The translations under genes and the position numbers were made by a program. A stretch of DNA of 56,286 nucleotides from contig CABXNH010000004.1 of assembly GCA_902513495.1 (NCBI GenBank), forward strand, positions 1 to 56,286, written 5' to 3'. This stretch comes from an uncultured Gammaproteobacteria bacterium (lineage in GTDB: Bacteria > Pseudomonadota > Gammaproteobacteria > PS1 > Pseudothioglobaceae). Position 1 is the first letter of the stretch. The number at the start of each line of letters is the position of its first letter. Below are positions 1 to 9,522 of this stretch, one piece after another. The notes below the pieces were generated by a model. The model did no database searches, was not told the DNA's origin, and saw only the letters and a list, made by a program, of their open reading frames with translations.

Positions 1-1034
1 TAATCCCTAACCGCATGGTTATAAGACCACATGGTTGGTGGAATTGGGTTTTTAGCAACAGAACCCGCACCCTCAAAAACGATATCCAAGATTGCTTGCT
101 TGTTGATAGCCATACTCAGAGCTTGACGAACCATCTTTTGGTCAAATGGTGCCTTCTCAGTGTTAAATGCTAGGTAGCCAACATTTAAGCCTTCTTGTTC
201 TAGGACATTAATTTCTGGATCCGCCTGCATTTCTGCAACATCAGCAGGGTTAGGATAAGGCATCACGTGACATTCTCCTGCCTTAAGTTTTTGATAACGA
301 ACACTTGAATCAGTAGTGATAGCAAAAACCAGCTTATCAATGTTAGATCTACCATCCCAGTAATCATCAAAAGCTTCATAACGAATCATTGAATCCTTCT
401 TATAAGACTTAAATACAAATGGACCCGTACCAACCGGTTTGAAGTCAATATCAGCTTGATTTCCAGAACCAGTCAAATTGTCAGCATACTCAGCTGATAA
501 TATTGAAGCAAAGTCCATCGCTAGATTCGAAACAAAAGGTGATTCAGGCTTAGTCAAAGTGAACTTAACTGTGTAGTCATCAATTTTATCAATTGACCCA
601 ATTAATCCATCCATGCCCATCCATCCAAAATACAAGTGCTCTCCACCTACAGCGTAATATGGGTGATCTTTATCCCATTGTCTGTTAAAGCTAAACATTA
701 TGTCGTCTGCGTTAAAGTCACGTGTCGGAGTAAAGTACGGTGTTGAATGGAACTTGACACCTTTGCGTAGGTTAAACGTGTACTCTAGTCCATCATCAGA
801 TGCAGACCAAGATTCAGCCAAACCAGGGATTACCTTTGTTGTGCCTGTCTCAAACTGGACAAGGCGATTAAAAATAGTTTGTGAAGAAGCGTCAAACGTT
901 GTTCCAGCTGAGTACAGCGAAGGCGTAAAGCCTTCAGGACTTCCTTCAGAACAAAACACCATTGTTTTGGCTTGTGCTACTCCACTTAATGCCATACTGA
1001 GACCAAGCCCAGCAGCAAGCAGTGATTTTTTCAT
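1..1034 (-). CDS. dppA: Periplasmic dipeptide-binding protein of an ABC importer (5' part; runs off the left edge)
   Basis: The first ~344 codons of a family 5 solute-binding protein that delivers dipeptides to a DppBCDF-type importer. The start is ATG at 1034, preceded by AAGGAG at good spacing. Residues 1-23 are a signal peptide ending ALSGVAQA. The mature part follows E. coli DppA closely from memory: KTMVFCSEGSPEGFTPSLY, later AMDFASILSAEYAD, GTGPFVFKSY, CHVMPYPNPADVAEM and NPIPPTMWSYN. The 3' end and the expected permease genes lie outside the window, so operon structure cannot be judged. Oligopeptide-binding relatives are possible, but the extended agreement favours dipeptide specificity. 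Confidence 0.93.
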   Translation of the reverse strand, partial: MKKSLLAAGLGLSMALSGVAQAKTMVFCSEGSPEGFTPSLYSAGTTFDASSQTIFNRLVQFETGTTKVIPGLAESWSASDDGLEYTFNLRKGVKFHSTPYFTPTRDFNADDIMFSFNRQWDKDHPYYAVGGEHLYFGWMGMDGLIGSIDKIDDYTVKFTLTKPESPFVSNLAMDFASILSAEYADNLTGSGNQADIDFKPVGTGPFVFKSYKKDSMIRYEAFDDYWDGRSNIDKLVFAITTDSSVRYQKLKAGECHVMPYPNPADVAEMQADPEINVLEQEGLNVGYLAFNTEKAPFDQKMVRQALSMAINKQAILDIVFEGAGSVAKNPIPPTMWSYNHAVRD

Positions 1035-1054
1035 ATATTTCTCCTTAATTTTAT

Positions 1055-1071
1055 ACCTAGTTTGACTAGGT
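1055..1071. promoter_or_regulatory. Palindrome upstream of dppA (possible operator)
   Basis: ACCTAGT-TTG-ACTAGGT, a perfect 7-bp inverted repeat with a 3-bp centre, lies 21 bp upstream of the dppA start and just upstream of its ribosome-binding site. It may be a repressor site or a 5' UTR hairpin. No regulator can be named. Confidence 0.35.
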
Positions 1072-1090
1072 CATAATATTGCTAAACAAA

Positions 1091-1122
1091 AAAACCAACT
1101 AACAAAAATGTTTGTTGGTTTT
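1091..1122 (-). terminator. Rho-independent terminator of the nar operon
   Basis: Read on the minus strand: stem ACCAAC/GTTGGT, extended by an imperfect AAC/GTT pairing, short loop, then TTTTTTTG. It lies about 180 bp downstream of the narI stop and before dppA, so it probably ends the nar transcript. The remaining space between narI and dppA (1123-1301) shows no convincing gene. Confidence 0.6.
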
Positions 1123-1301
1123 ACAACAACTATATAGTATCAAAAAACTTTGGTCAAGCTTTTCTCTTGTTCTAAGATAGATATACAGAATAAATATAAG
1201 GCTAACAATACTCTAGACAAAAGTAACTTTATATTTCAGGTAAGTTTACATGAATTAATACATATGTTTAAATCTTTATACTTACGGCTGAACGCCTGTC
1301 T

Positions 1302-2003
1302 TCAAGTTTGCCTGCTTGAGAGTTTTGAGCGAACGATTTGATAAGGGCGTTTTAAATATGTCACGGGAACACTCCAAACATGCACAAGCCTTGTAAATGG
1401 AAATATTAAGAAAATAGTCATGCCGACTAGCATGTGGACTTTGTAAGCCATCCCAACACTCTCAATCAGAGAAGCGTCAGCCCTCAAAGTGGCAACACTC
1501 TTTAAGTATTCAGATAGGAGTAACATCTCAGACACATCTTTTTGAGCGGCGTGATGATAAGAGTCAAAAATAGTATTTAAGCCCAGCCCAGCTGTAATGA
1601 CAATCAACAAAATGATTGAGGTATCTCTTAAGCGGCTGATTGCCTTCACACGCTCATTTGATAAGCGCCTATAAAAAAGTAAGAGCCCTCCAAATAGCGC
1701 CATAATGCCAAGAATTCCGCCAGAGTATATGGCTATATACTGGTGTTGAATATCGGTTGTAATCAGTTGCCACCAGCTGTGGGGCAAAAGCATTCCCAAG
1801 GCGTGACCAAAAAAGATACCAATAATTCCGATATGAAAAATATTGCTCCCAATTTTTAACATTTTATTTTCTAGAAGTTGTGATGAATCTGTTTTCCAGG
1901 TGTACTGTTCTCTGTCAAATCTGACCCAACTCCCTAATAAAAAAATGGTTCCAGCAATATATGGATAAACCCCAAATGCAAAATTATGTAATGATGTGCT
2001 CAT
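1302..2003 (-). CDS. narI: Respiratory nitrate reductase gamma subunit (cytochrome b)
   Basis: Membrane diheme cytochrome b that takes electrons from quinol and passes them to NarH. At 233 residues it is close to the E. coli length (225). About five hydrophobic segments are visible, with histidines placed as in the family: HIGIIGIFFGHALG near residues 52-66, and KVHMLVGMTIFL plus TRLVHVWSVP in the last helices, the usual heme-ligand regions. The start ATG at 2003 has AAAGGAG at ideal spacing. It is the last gene of narK1-narK2-GHJI, 11 bp after narJ. Confidence 0.96.
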   Translation of the reverse strand: MSTSLHNFAFGVYPYIAGTIFLLGSWVRFDREQYTWKTDSSQLLENKMLKIGSNIFHIGIIGIFFGHALGMLLPHSWWQLITTDIQHQYIAIYSGGILGIMALFGGLLLFYRRLSNERVKAISRLRDTSIILLIVITAGLGLNTIFDSYHHAAQKDVSEMLLLSEYLKSVATLRADASLIESVGMAYKVHMLVGMTIFLIFPFTRLVHVWSVPVTYLKRPYQIVRSKLSSRQT

Positions 2004-2014
2004 AGGATACTCCT

Positions 2015-2530
2015 TTAAGTAAGTTCGGCAGTGTGTGCTCGGTTTTCAAGAATCTTTGTGAGCTCTGCAAATGGACTATTTGCTTTAGATAAGTTTTTTG
2101 TGAGGATTTTTATAATTTTTTTGGCATCAGCCAAAAAAGCCCCCGCATCATGCTCATCAAGCGTTGCTACATATTCTAACAAGAGCGGTAAGTAGTCAGG
2201 TATTTCTCCTGGCTTCATCTCAAAACCCTCACTTTTAAAGTGCTCCTGCAAGTCAATAAGGGCTGGACCTCTTCCCTTGTCGTCACCAAAAATATGATGC
2301 GTTAAATGAAGGCTGTGGTCTGGCGTCATATCAAATGTTTTGACGTATTCTTGTTGAATTTCAATGACGCTTTGGCCTCTCATCCAGTTAATAAATATTA
2401 ATAAAGCTTCTTTTTCTGAACGATTGATTTCGAATGAGTTATCAATGATTTGAATTAACTCATCGAGATTCTCAATAATCTCTCGATCAGGATAATCAAG
2501 TAGATTTGATATAATTTTATATAGTCTCAT
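2015..2530 (-). CDS. narJ: Nitrate reductase assembly chaperone (delta subunit)
   Basis: Cytoplasmic chaperone needed for molybdenum-cofactor insertion into NarG and for membrane anchoring; it is not part of the final enzyme. The 171-residue all-helical protein has the TorD/NarJ-like segment YVKTFDMTPDHSLHLTHHIFGDDKGRGPAL and the later GEIPDYLPLLLEYVA, both typical of NarJ. It is shorter than E. coli NarJ (236), mainly at the C-terminus, which is common in other lineages. It begins 7 bp after narH and the ribosome-binding site GAGG lies in that junction. Confidence 0.95.
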   Translation of the reverse strand: MRLYKIISNLLDYPDREIIENLDELIQIIDNSFEINRSEKEALLIFINWMRGQSVIEIQQEYVKTFDMTPDHSLHLTHHIFGDDKGRGPALIDLQEHFKSEGFEMKPGEIPDYLPLLLEYVATLDEHDAGAFLADAKKIIKILTKNLSKANSPFAELTKILENRAHTAELT

Positions 2531-2537
2531 AACGGCC

Positions 2538-4097
2538 TCATTTGCTCTTATTGTTTGACATTGTCTCTACTGGAATAACCGAACTTCTTCGTGGTGAAGG
2601 GAAAAGACTAAAACCTTTTCCGCCCTTTGAGCCATAAGAGCTTGAGTTGCCTCCTGTAAATCCGTTGACACCTTGAAACCCATAAGGGTCTTCGTTTCTT
2701 ATTTCCTCATGCGATGTTGGAATCACAAAGCGATCCTCATAGTTTGCTATTCCAAGGTAGCGGTACATCTCTTCAGCCTGATCAGAGCTTAGACCAGCAT
2801 CACTTAACACAGACGAAACCTTCTCGTCGTGTACTGTTTTATTTCTTTGATGAGCTCGCATAGCTAGTAACTTAGTTATAGAGCTTAAGATTGGTTTTTC
2901 ATCTCCTGCTGTAAACATATTGGCAAGATACTGTGCTGGTAGGCGCAAAGAATTTGCTGAAGGAATGACTCCATTTTTATCTGTTTCTAGATTTCCTTTG
3001 TCAATCTGACTTTGAACTGGAGATAGCGGAGGAACATACCACATCATCGGCAGTGTCCGGTATTCAGGGTGGATTGGGAATGCTATTTTCCATTCTTTTG
3101 TCATCTTATAAACGGGCGATTTTTGAGCTGCATCAATCCATGACTGTGGAACGTTATCATTTAGAGCCTGTTTGATGACGTCTGGGTCATTAGGATCTAG
3201 GAAAACACTTAGCTGCTCCTCATAAAGATCTTGCTTATTTTTTGATACAGCAGCCTCACTAATTTTGTCAGCATCATAAAGCATGACTCCTACATACCTA
3301 ATCCTACCAACACAAGACTCTGCGCAGGCCATTGGCATTCCTGATTCAATTCTAGGATAGCAGCCAATACACTTTTCAGATTTTCCAGATTCCCAGTTGT
3401 AGTATATTTTTTTATAAGGACAGCCTGACACACACATTCTCCAGCCACGGCATTTATCTTGATCAACTAAAACAATTCCATCTTCTTCGCGCTTGTAGAT
3501 TGAGCCGGATGGACATGAGGCAACACAAGCTGGGTTCAGACAGTGGTTACATAGGCGAGGAAGGTACATGTGAAATGTGTTTTCAAAGTCTTTGTAAATC
3601 TGTTTGTCAATATTTGTGAAGTTCACATCTTTAGAACGGTTTTTGAATTCACCTGCCAAGTCATCCTCCCAGTTGGGCCCCCATTCAATTTTCTCCATAT
3701 CCTTGCCAGTAATCTGAGAGACTGGTCTAGCAGTTGGTGTTGCCTCAACTAGAGGTGAGGATTGTAGTTTGTTGTATTTGTAGTCAAAAGGCTCATAGTA
3801 GTCATCAATTTGAGGCATATCTGGATTAGCAAAAAGGTTGATAAGTTTGTTTGCTCTTCCTCCGGCTTTAAGCTCTAGTTTATTTTTCTTATTAATTTTC
3901 CAGCCACCCTTCCACTTTTCTTGGTCTTCCCAGTTCTTTGGAAATCCAATACCTGGCTTTGATTCAACATTATTAAACCAGGCATATTCAACCCCCTTAC
4001 GACTGGTCCAAATATTCTTACATGTCACTGAACAGGTGTGACAACCGATACACTTATCTAAATTTAGAACCATTGAAATTTGTGCCCGAATTTTCAT
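2538..4097 (-). CDS. narH: Respiratory nitrate reductase beta subunit (iron-sulfur)
   Basis: Electron-transfer subunit carrying three [4Fe-4S] clusters and one [3Fe-4S] cluster between NarI and NarG. At 519 residues it matches family length (E. coli 512). Cysteine groups are visible at CIGCHTCSVTCKN near residue 16-26, CNHCLNPACVASCPSG, then CRGWRMCVSGCPYKK and CIGCYPRIESG...CAESCVGR. The W in CRGWRMC is the NarH hallmark that converts one centre to a [3Fe-4S] cluster. ATG at 4097 follows AAGGAG. Confidence 0.97.
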   Translation of the reverse strand: MKIRAQISMVLNLDKCIGCHTCSVTCKNIWTSRKGVEYAWFNNVESKPGIGFPKNWEDQEKWKGGWKINKKNKLELKAGGRANKLINLFANPDMPQIDDYYEPFDYKYNKLQSSPLVEATPTARPVSQITGKDMEKIEWGPNWEDDLAGEFKNRSKDVNFTNIDKQIYKDFENTFHMYLPRLCNHCLNPACVASCPSGSIYKREEDGIVLVDQDKCRGWRMCVSGCPYKKIYYNWESGKSEKCIGCYPRIESGMPMACAESCVGRIRYVGVMLYDADKISEAAVSKNKQDLYEEQLSVFLDPNDPDVIKQALNDNVPQSWIDAAQKSPVYKMTKEWKIAFPIHPEYRTLPMMWYVPPLSPVQSQIDKGNLETDKNGVIPSANSLRLPAQYLANMFTAGDEKPILSSITKLLAMRAHQRNKTVHDEKVSSVLSDAGLSSDQAEEMYRYLGIANYEDRFVIPTSHEEIRNEDPYGFQGVNGFTGGNSSSYGSKGGKGFSLFPSPRRSSVIPVETMSNNKSK

Positions 4098-4111
4098 TCT
4101 GTTCTCCTTGA

Positions 4112-7100
4112 TTAGTTATGAATGCCCTGAGGGTTTTTTTGTGCCTCTTTCTCAGGGTTTAGTGGTCTCTCAAGCCAGTCTACATCTTGATTTATCTTAT
4201 GAATGACGACTCGCTCATCGCGGTTAGAGCCAATCGGTCCATAATAATTAAACGCATACGATAGTTGTGCGTAACCACCAATCATGTGAGTCGGTTTTAG
4301 TACTGTTTTGGTAACCGAATTTAAAATGCCACCTCGCTTTCCTGTGGAGGGTGAGCCTGGCACGTTGATATTTTTTTCTTGTGCGTGATACATCATAGCC
4401 ATCCCATTAGGAACGCGCTGTGAAACTACAACTCTGGCAACAGTCGCTCCATTCGCATTGACGGCCTCTACCCAGTCGTTATCAACTAATCCAATTGAGC
4501 TTGCATCATCTTCCGAGATCCAAAAATAAGGACCACCTCGAAACAACGTTAGCATTCTTAAGTTGTCTTGGTATGTTGAATGAATGCCCCATTTTGAGTG
4601 CGGTGTAATCCAGTTAAGAACCAGGTGAGGTTTATTTTTAACGGCCTCTGGAACTGATTCAACTGCCCTTAGGTCAATCGGCGGCTTGTAAGCGCAAAAA
4701 CCTTCCCCAAAATCTAACATCCATTCATGGTCTTGATAAAATTGCGCACGACCAGTCAAAGTTCTTAAAGGAATTTTCTCATGAAGATTGGTGTAGCAAG
4801 CATTGTAACTCACCTCTTCGGACTCAATTCCTGACCATGTCGGAGCTGTAATTATTTTTCGAGGCTGAGCAACAATATCTCTGTAGGTAATCTTGTCCTC
4901 ATGTCGCCCTTTGTACAAATGAGAGTGATCAATTCCTGTTTTGACAGACTGACTACTCCACGACTTATGCGCAACCTCCCCATTAGTTTCTGGTGCCATT
5001 CTCATGATAGCATCACAGACATGAATATCTTCAGATAGTGAGGGTAGTCCTTTCGAGATTCCATCCTCCTTAATGACGCCATTATAGGATGCAATCTCAT
5101 CAACTTCTTTTTCAGTATTCCAATCAATCCCTTTGATGTTATTGCCAAGTTTTTTCATAAGTGGGCCGAGCGCAATAAACTTAGCATAGGTATTAGGAAA
5201 ATCTCTTTCTACAACTTTAAATATTGGAGCAGTTTTCCCAGGGATGACATCGCACTCCCCTTTTTTCCAGTCTTTAACTTCTCCAAATGGTTGTGCCAAT
5301 GCCATAGCTGTGTCGTGCTGCATTGGTAATGAAACAATATCCTTTTGAATGCTTAGCTCATTTTTTGACATCTCTGAGAATTTTTTGGCAATACCTTTAA
5401 ATATATTCCAGTCAGATCGTGATTCCCATGCAGGATCGACCGCTTTTCCAAGTGGATGGATAAATGGATGCATATCTGTAGTATTTAGATCAGCTTTCTC
5501 ATACCATGTTGCAGTTGGTAGGACAATATCCGAATTGGCGCCAGTAGAATTTAATCGAAAATTAATATCAACCATAAGGTCCAGCTTGCCGGTAGGCGCC
5601 TCTTTGTGCCATTTCACTTCCTGGCATGACTCACCCTCAACTCCGTCACTAAGAACGCCATTTTGAGTGCCCAACAAATGCTTTAGAAAGTACTCATGGC
5701 CTTTAGATGAGCTTCCAATTAGGTTAGAGCGCCAGACAAATAGGTTTCTAGGAAAGTTTTCCTCAGCATCGATATCCTCATATGCAAAGCTTAGGTCTCC
5801 GTTCTTGAGTTTTTCTGCGACATATTTTGAAATTGCTTCTTCGCCTATTGCACCAGCATCCTCTGCCTCTTTGGCAAGCTTTAAAGGGTTTTTATTAAAG
5901 TGAGGTACCGATGGAGTCCAGCCCATTCTCTGGGCTGCAACATTGTAATCTGCAAGCTGATAACCCTTGTATTTAGCCTTAGCAGTTGAGGCTAATAAAT
6001 CGTCAGCATCAACGCGCTCATAGCGCCACTGATCGGTATGAAAATACCAGTATGTGGTTGAGGCCATGTGACGTGGGGGACGGTTCCAGTCTAAACCAAA
6101 TGCAATGGGCGCCCATCCTGCCTGAGGGCGAAGTTTTTCTTGGCCTACATAGTGAGCCCAGCCCCCACCTGATTGTCCAACACAACCACAAATATGAAGT
6201 AGGTTCATTATTCCACGATAGTGCATATCTGAGTGGTACCAGTGCGTTATTGCAGCCCCAAGGATGACCATTGACTTGCCTCGAGTTTTGGCAGCATTTT
6301 CAGCAAACTCCCTTCCTGTAACCGTTATATCTTTTGCAGGCACTCCAGTAATTTTTGCTGCCCAAGCAGGTGTGTACGGAACAGTTTCATCGTCATACGA
6401 GGTCGCCAAGTTATCTCCAAACCCTCTGTCTATTCCATACTGGGCAACTTGAAGATCAAAGACGGATGTGATGAGTACTTTTTTGCCTGAATTAATCTGA
6501 AGTTTACGCGCAGGAATTTTCCGAACTAGTGTGTCTCCTTCGCTCGGATTGAAATGAGGAAATGTCACGTCAACTAAACAATCATATGAGTCAATACAGC
6601 TAAGCTCAGCTTCAATGTCTTGTCCCGCTGACTTCTCTAAAATGTTCCATTTTCCTTCCTCTCCCCAGCGAAAACCTACCGATCCGTTAGGTGCTACAAA
6701 TGACTGACTGAGTGAGTCGTATACAATAGTTTTCCATTCAGGTTTGTTTTCCTCACCCAGATTATTATCAAAATCAGAGGCTCTTAAAAACCGGCCTGTT
6801 ACAGTTTTTCCGTCTACATCTTCCAAGATTACCTGCATGGGAAAATCTGTAAAACTACGAGTGTATTCCAAGAAATAAGGGTCTTGATTGTCAATGTGAA
6901 ACTCTTTTAGGGCGACATGACCCATAGCCATAAATGCTGCTGCATCAGTGCCCTGTTTAACTGGCATCCATAAATCTGCAAACTTCACATACTCTGCATA
7001 ATCTGGAGCCATGGATACGACTTTTGTTCCGTTATAGCGTGCTTCAACTGCAAAGTGAGCGTCGGGAGTTCTTGTCATAGGTAGGTTTGCTCCACAAACA

Positions 7101-7852
7101 ATAATGTACTTAGAGTTGAACCAGTCAGCTGACTCAGGTACGTCAGTTTGTTCACCCCACACTTGAGGCGACGCAGGAGGTAGATCGCAATACCAGTCAT
7201 AAAAGGAGCCAACACCTGCGCCAATTAGTGATAGGTATCTAGACCCAGCGGCATATGAAACCATTGACATTGCTGGAATAGGGCTAAAGCCATAAATGCG
7301 ATCTGGCCCCCATTTTTTAATTGTATAAATATTCGCCGCAGCGATCATCTCTTCAGACTCTTCCCAGGTTGAGCGAACAAACCCCCCAAGTCCACGCACA
7401 CTCACATACTGATCACGCTTGTGTTTGTCGCTTTGGATTGCTTCCCAGGCCTTTACAGGGCTTTTGCCTTTGCTTTTCTCTTCTCGGTAGAGCTCAAGAA
7501 GTCGGCTTCGTACGAGTGGGTACTTGATTCGGTGCGGGCTATACAAGTACCATGAAAAAGAGGCCCCTCTTTGACAGCCTCTTGGCTCGTGATTAGGTAA
7601 GTCATCTCGCGTTCTAGGATAGTCAGTTTGCTGCATTTCGTATGACACTAAGCCATTCTTAACAAATATTTGCCATGAACATCCGCCAGTACAATTGACA
7701 CCATGAGTTGATCTTACAACCTTGTCATGACGCCATCGGTTTCGGTAAACATCTTCCCAGGCCCTATCTTCCTTGGTAACTATGCCGTGACCTTTTGAGT
7801 AGGTTGATTCTATGCGCTTAAAGTATCTGAGTCGATCTAAGAAATGGCTCAT
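4112..7852 (-). CDS. narG: Respiratory nitrate reductase alpha subunit (molybdopterin)
   Basis: Catalytic subunit reducing nitrate to nitrite on the cytoplasmic face, with bis-MGD and the FS0 cluster. At 1246 residues it is essentially full length (E. coli 1247). HGVNCTGGCSW near residue 50 gives the His/Cys ligands of FS0. The segment YDWYCDLPPASPQVWGEQ carries the aspartate expected to bind molybdenum. Other family blocks include RDDLPNHEPRGCQRGASFSW and LPTATWYEKADLNTTDMHPF. There is no twin-arginine leader, fitting the cytoplasm-facing Nar type rather than Nap. It begins 28 bp after narK2, with GGAG before the ATG. Confidence 0.97.
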   Translation of the reverse strand: MSHFLDRLRYFKRIESTYSKGHGIVTKEDRAWEDVYRNRWRHDKVVRSTHGVNCTGGCSWQIFVKNGLVSYEMQQTDYPRTRDDLPNHEPRGCQRGASFSWYLYSPHRIKYPLVRSRLLELYREEKSKGKSPVKAWEAIQSDKHKRDQYVSVRGLGGFVRSTWEESEEMIAAANIYTIKKWGPDRIYGFSPIPAMSMVSYAAGSRYLSLIGAGVGSFYDWYCDLPPASPQVWGEQTDVPESADWFNSKYIIVCGANLPMTRTPDAHFAVEARYNGTKVVSMAPDYAEYVKFADLWMPVKQGTDAAAFMAMGHVALKEFHIDNQDPYFLEYTRSFTDFPMQVILEDVDGKTVTGRFLRASDFDNNLGEENKPEWKTIVYDSLSQSFVAPNGSVGFRWGEEGKWNILEKSAGQDIEAELSCIDSYDCLVDVTFPHFNPSEGDTLVRKIPARKLQINSGKKVLITSVFDLQVAQYGIDRGFGDNLATSYDDETVPYTPAWAAKITGVPAKDITVTGREFAENAAKTRGKSMVILGAAITHWYHSDMHYRGIMNLLHICGCVGQSGGGWAHYVGQEKLRPQAGWAPIAFGLDWNRPPRHMASTTYWYFHTDQWRYERVDADDLLASTAKAKYKGYQLADYNVAAQRMGWTPSVPHFNKNPLKLAKEAEDAGAIGEEAISKYVAEKLKNGDLSFAYEDIDAEENFPRNLFVWRSNLIGSSSKGHEYFLKHLLGTQNGVLSDGVEGESCQEVKWHKEAPTGKLDLMVDINFRLNSTGANSDIVLPTATWYEKADLNTTDMHPFIHPLGKAVDPAWESRSDWNIFKGIAKKFSEMSKNELSIQKDIVSLPMQHDTAMALAQPFGEVKDWKKGECDVIPGKTAPIFKVVERDFPNTYAKFIALGPLMKKLGNNIKGIDWNTEKEVDEIASYNGVIKEDGISKGLPSLSEDIHVCDAIMRMAPETNGEVAHKSWSSQSVKTGIDHSHLYKGRHEDKITYRDIVAQPRKIITAPTWSGIESEEVSYNACYTNLHEKIPLRTLTGRAQFYQDHEWMLDFGEGFCAYKPPIDLRAVESVPEAVKNKPHLVLNWITPHSKWGIHSTYQDNLRMLTLFRGGPYFWISEDDASSIGLVDNDWVEAVNANGATVARVVVSQRVPNGMAMMYHAQEKNINVPGSPSTGKRGGILNSVTKTVLKPTHMIGGYAQLSYAFNYYGPIGSNRDERVVIHKINQDVDWLERPLNPEKEAQKNPQGIHN

Positions 7853-7880
7853 TTATATCTCCGTTATGATTATGTATTGA

Positions 7881-9497
7881 TTATGGATTTTGAAATTCTG
7901 ATTTTTTTCTAAGGTAGAACCACCAATTAATTAACATACAAATTAAATAAAATATAGCGAACCCATAAAGAGCATTTTCAGGGGTTGTTGCTTTTATTTG
8001 CTCCCCAAAAACTTTCGGTATGATAAAAGCCCCGTAAGCTGCTACAGCTGAAGTCCATCCTAATACTGGCCCTCTTTGCTCCTTGTTAAAAACCTGTGAA
8101 ATTGTTCTAAATGTTGAGCCGTTACCTACACCGGTTGCTGCAAATAGAACTACAAATAAAGCCAAGAATGGAAAAAAATATATCTCAGGATTTGCTGACA
8201 CATAAGCCTGTTTCATAAAATATGCCACTCCTAGTGCTGAGGCAACCATAATCGCTGAGATGATCTGTGTTACTTTTGCGCCACCCATTTTGTCGGCGAT
8301 AGTTCCACCAATGGGCCTTATTAGCGCGCCAAAAAAGGCGCCCATCCAAGCATAAGAAAGTGCAGACGGTGCATTTGGGTTAACCATATCATGGGTCATA
8401 ACGCCATCGATTAAGACGTGCTGAAAACCAAAAATAACTTTTATTGATAACGCAAGGGCAGCGGAGTAGCCAATGAAAGACCCAAAAGTCATTGTGTAAA
8501 TAATTGTCATTGCCCAGGTATGTTTATTTTGGAAAATTTTGTATTGGCGTGAAATATTGTTTTTATAGTCTAATCCTAGAGGTAGCAACTTAAGGCATCC
8601 AACTGTGAGTCCTATAACTATCGGCAGCACTATCCACTTATTAATCAACCATCCAGAGCCATTTGCCAATTTCGGAAGAAGTAGCCATAATCCAAATGAG
8701 GCAGTTATAAGACCAATAATTAACATCATAATGATCTTAATTGTTGCATTAAAAAGTGAGCCTATATTGGGTGAAACATGATCATCAACAATGTTATTCA
8801 TGCCAATCCAAGAGGCTACAACAACTGGAATTAATATAATTAGCCAGATATACCCTGAATTTTGTAAATATGTTTCAGTGCCAGCAGGAATTTTTCCGAT
8901 TAGCGTGCCTGAAGCTATCTGCAGTGTTTGAGGCTCAAAAGAAGCTATCGTAAATGTCATTGCTAGAGGGATTAGAATTTGCGTAGCGGTAACACCGAAG
9001 TTTCCAAGGCCTGCATTCATACCGAGGCCGTAACCCTGTATTTTGTTCGGAAAGAAAAATGAAATATTTGACATTGAGGATGCAAAATTACCGCCTCCAA
9101 TTCCTGAGAGTAATGCGAGTATTTGAAAATGCCAAAATGGGGTATATGGATTTGATAAAGCTACTCCAACTCCCGCCGCTGGCAATATAAGAAGCAATGT
9201 CGTTATAAAAATGCTGTTTTTACCGCCCGCTAAACTGATAAAAAAGGTTGAGGGAATTCTTAAAGTGGCGCCTGAAAGACCAGCTATTGCGGTCAATGTA
9301 AATAGTTGTGATTGGTCAAATCCACCGTAGCCAGTATTGAGCATTTGAACAGTAATAATGCTCCACATAACCCATATTGCAAAACCACATAACAGGCTTG
9401 GAATTGAAATCCACAGGTTTCTTTTGGCTATTGCCTCCTGCTCGTTCTCCCATTTTGATTCGTTGTCCGGATCCCAGCCAACTAAATTATTCGCCAT
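7881..9497 (-). CDS. narK: NarK-type nitrate/nitrite transporter (second MFS gene)
   Basis: Major facilitator protein of the E. coli NarK/NarU type, expected to exchange nitrate for nitrite or take up nitrate with protons. Twelve or more hydrophobic segments are visible, with the nitrate signatures GGNFASSMSNISFFFP and GLGMNAGLGNFGV, and later ATGVGNGSTFRTI. The start was moved 81 bp inside the longest open frame: ATG at 9497 has AGAGGA at ideal spacing and gives the family-like beginning MANNLVGWDPDNESKWEN (538 residues). It lies 25 bp after narK1, so the two transporters are co-transcribed with narGHJI. Confidence 0.92.
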   Translation of the reverse strand: MANNLVGWDPDNESKWENEQEAIAKRNLWISIPSLLCGFAIWVMWSIITVQMLNTGYGGFDQSQLFTLTAIAGLSGATLRIPSTFFISLAGGKNSIFITTLLLILPAAGVGVALSNPYTPFWHFQILALLSGIGGGNFASSMSNISFFFPNKIQGYGLGMNAGLGNFGVTATQILIPLAMTFTIASFEPQTLQIASGTLIGKIPAGTETYLQNSGYIWLIILIPVVVASWIGMNNIVDDHVSPNIGSLFNATIKIIMMLIIGLITASFGLWLLLPKLANGSGWLINKWIVLPIVIGLTVGCLKLLPLGLDYKNNISRQYKIFQNKHTWAMTIIYTMTFGSFIGYSAALALSIKVIFGFQHVLIDGVMTHDMVNPNAPSALSYAWMGAFFGALIRPIGGTIADKMGGAKVTQIISAIMVASALGVAYFMKQAYVSANPEIYFFPFLALFVVLFAATGVGNGSTFRTISQVFNKEQRGPVLGWTSAVAAYGAFIIPKVFGEQIKATTPENALYGFAIFYLICMLINWWFYLRKKSEFQNP

Positions 9498-9522
9498 TTG
9501 AAATTTCCTCTTTATTGTTAAT

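Noticed and set aside
2015-2530. narJ as a truncated gene because it is shorter than the E. coli protein
   Set aside because: The frame is intact, has a good ribosome-binding site, carries the family motifs, and many NarJ proteins have this length.
5349-6452. Plus-strand open frames inside narG, and similar frames inside narH, infB, ftsK and others
   Set aside because: They are antisense or out-of-frame shadows of long conserved genes, with no ribosome-binding sites or recognisable products.
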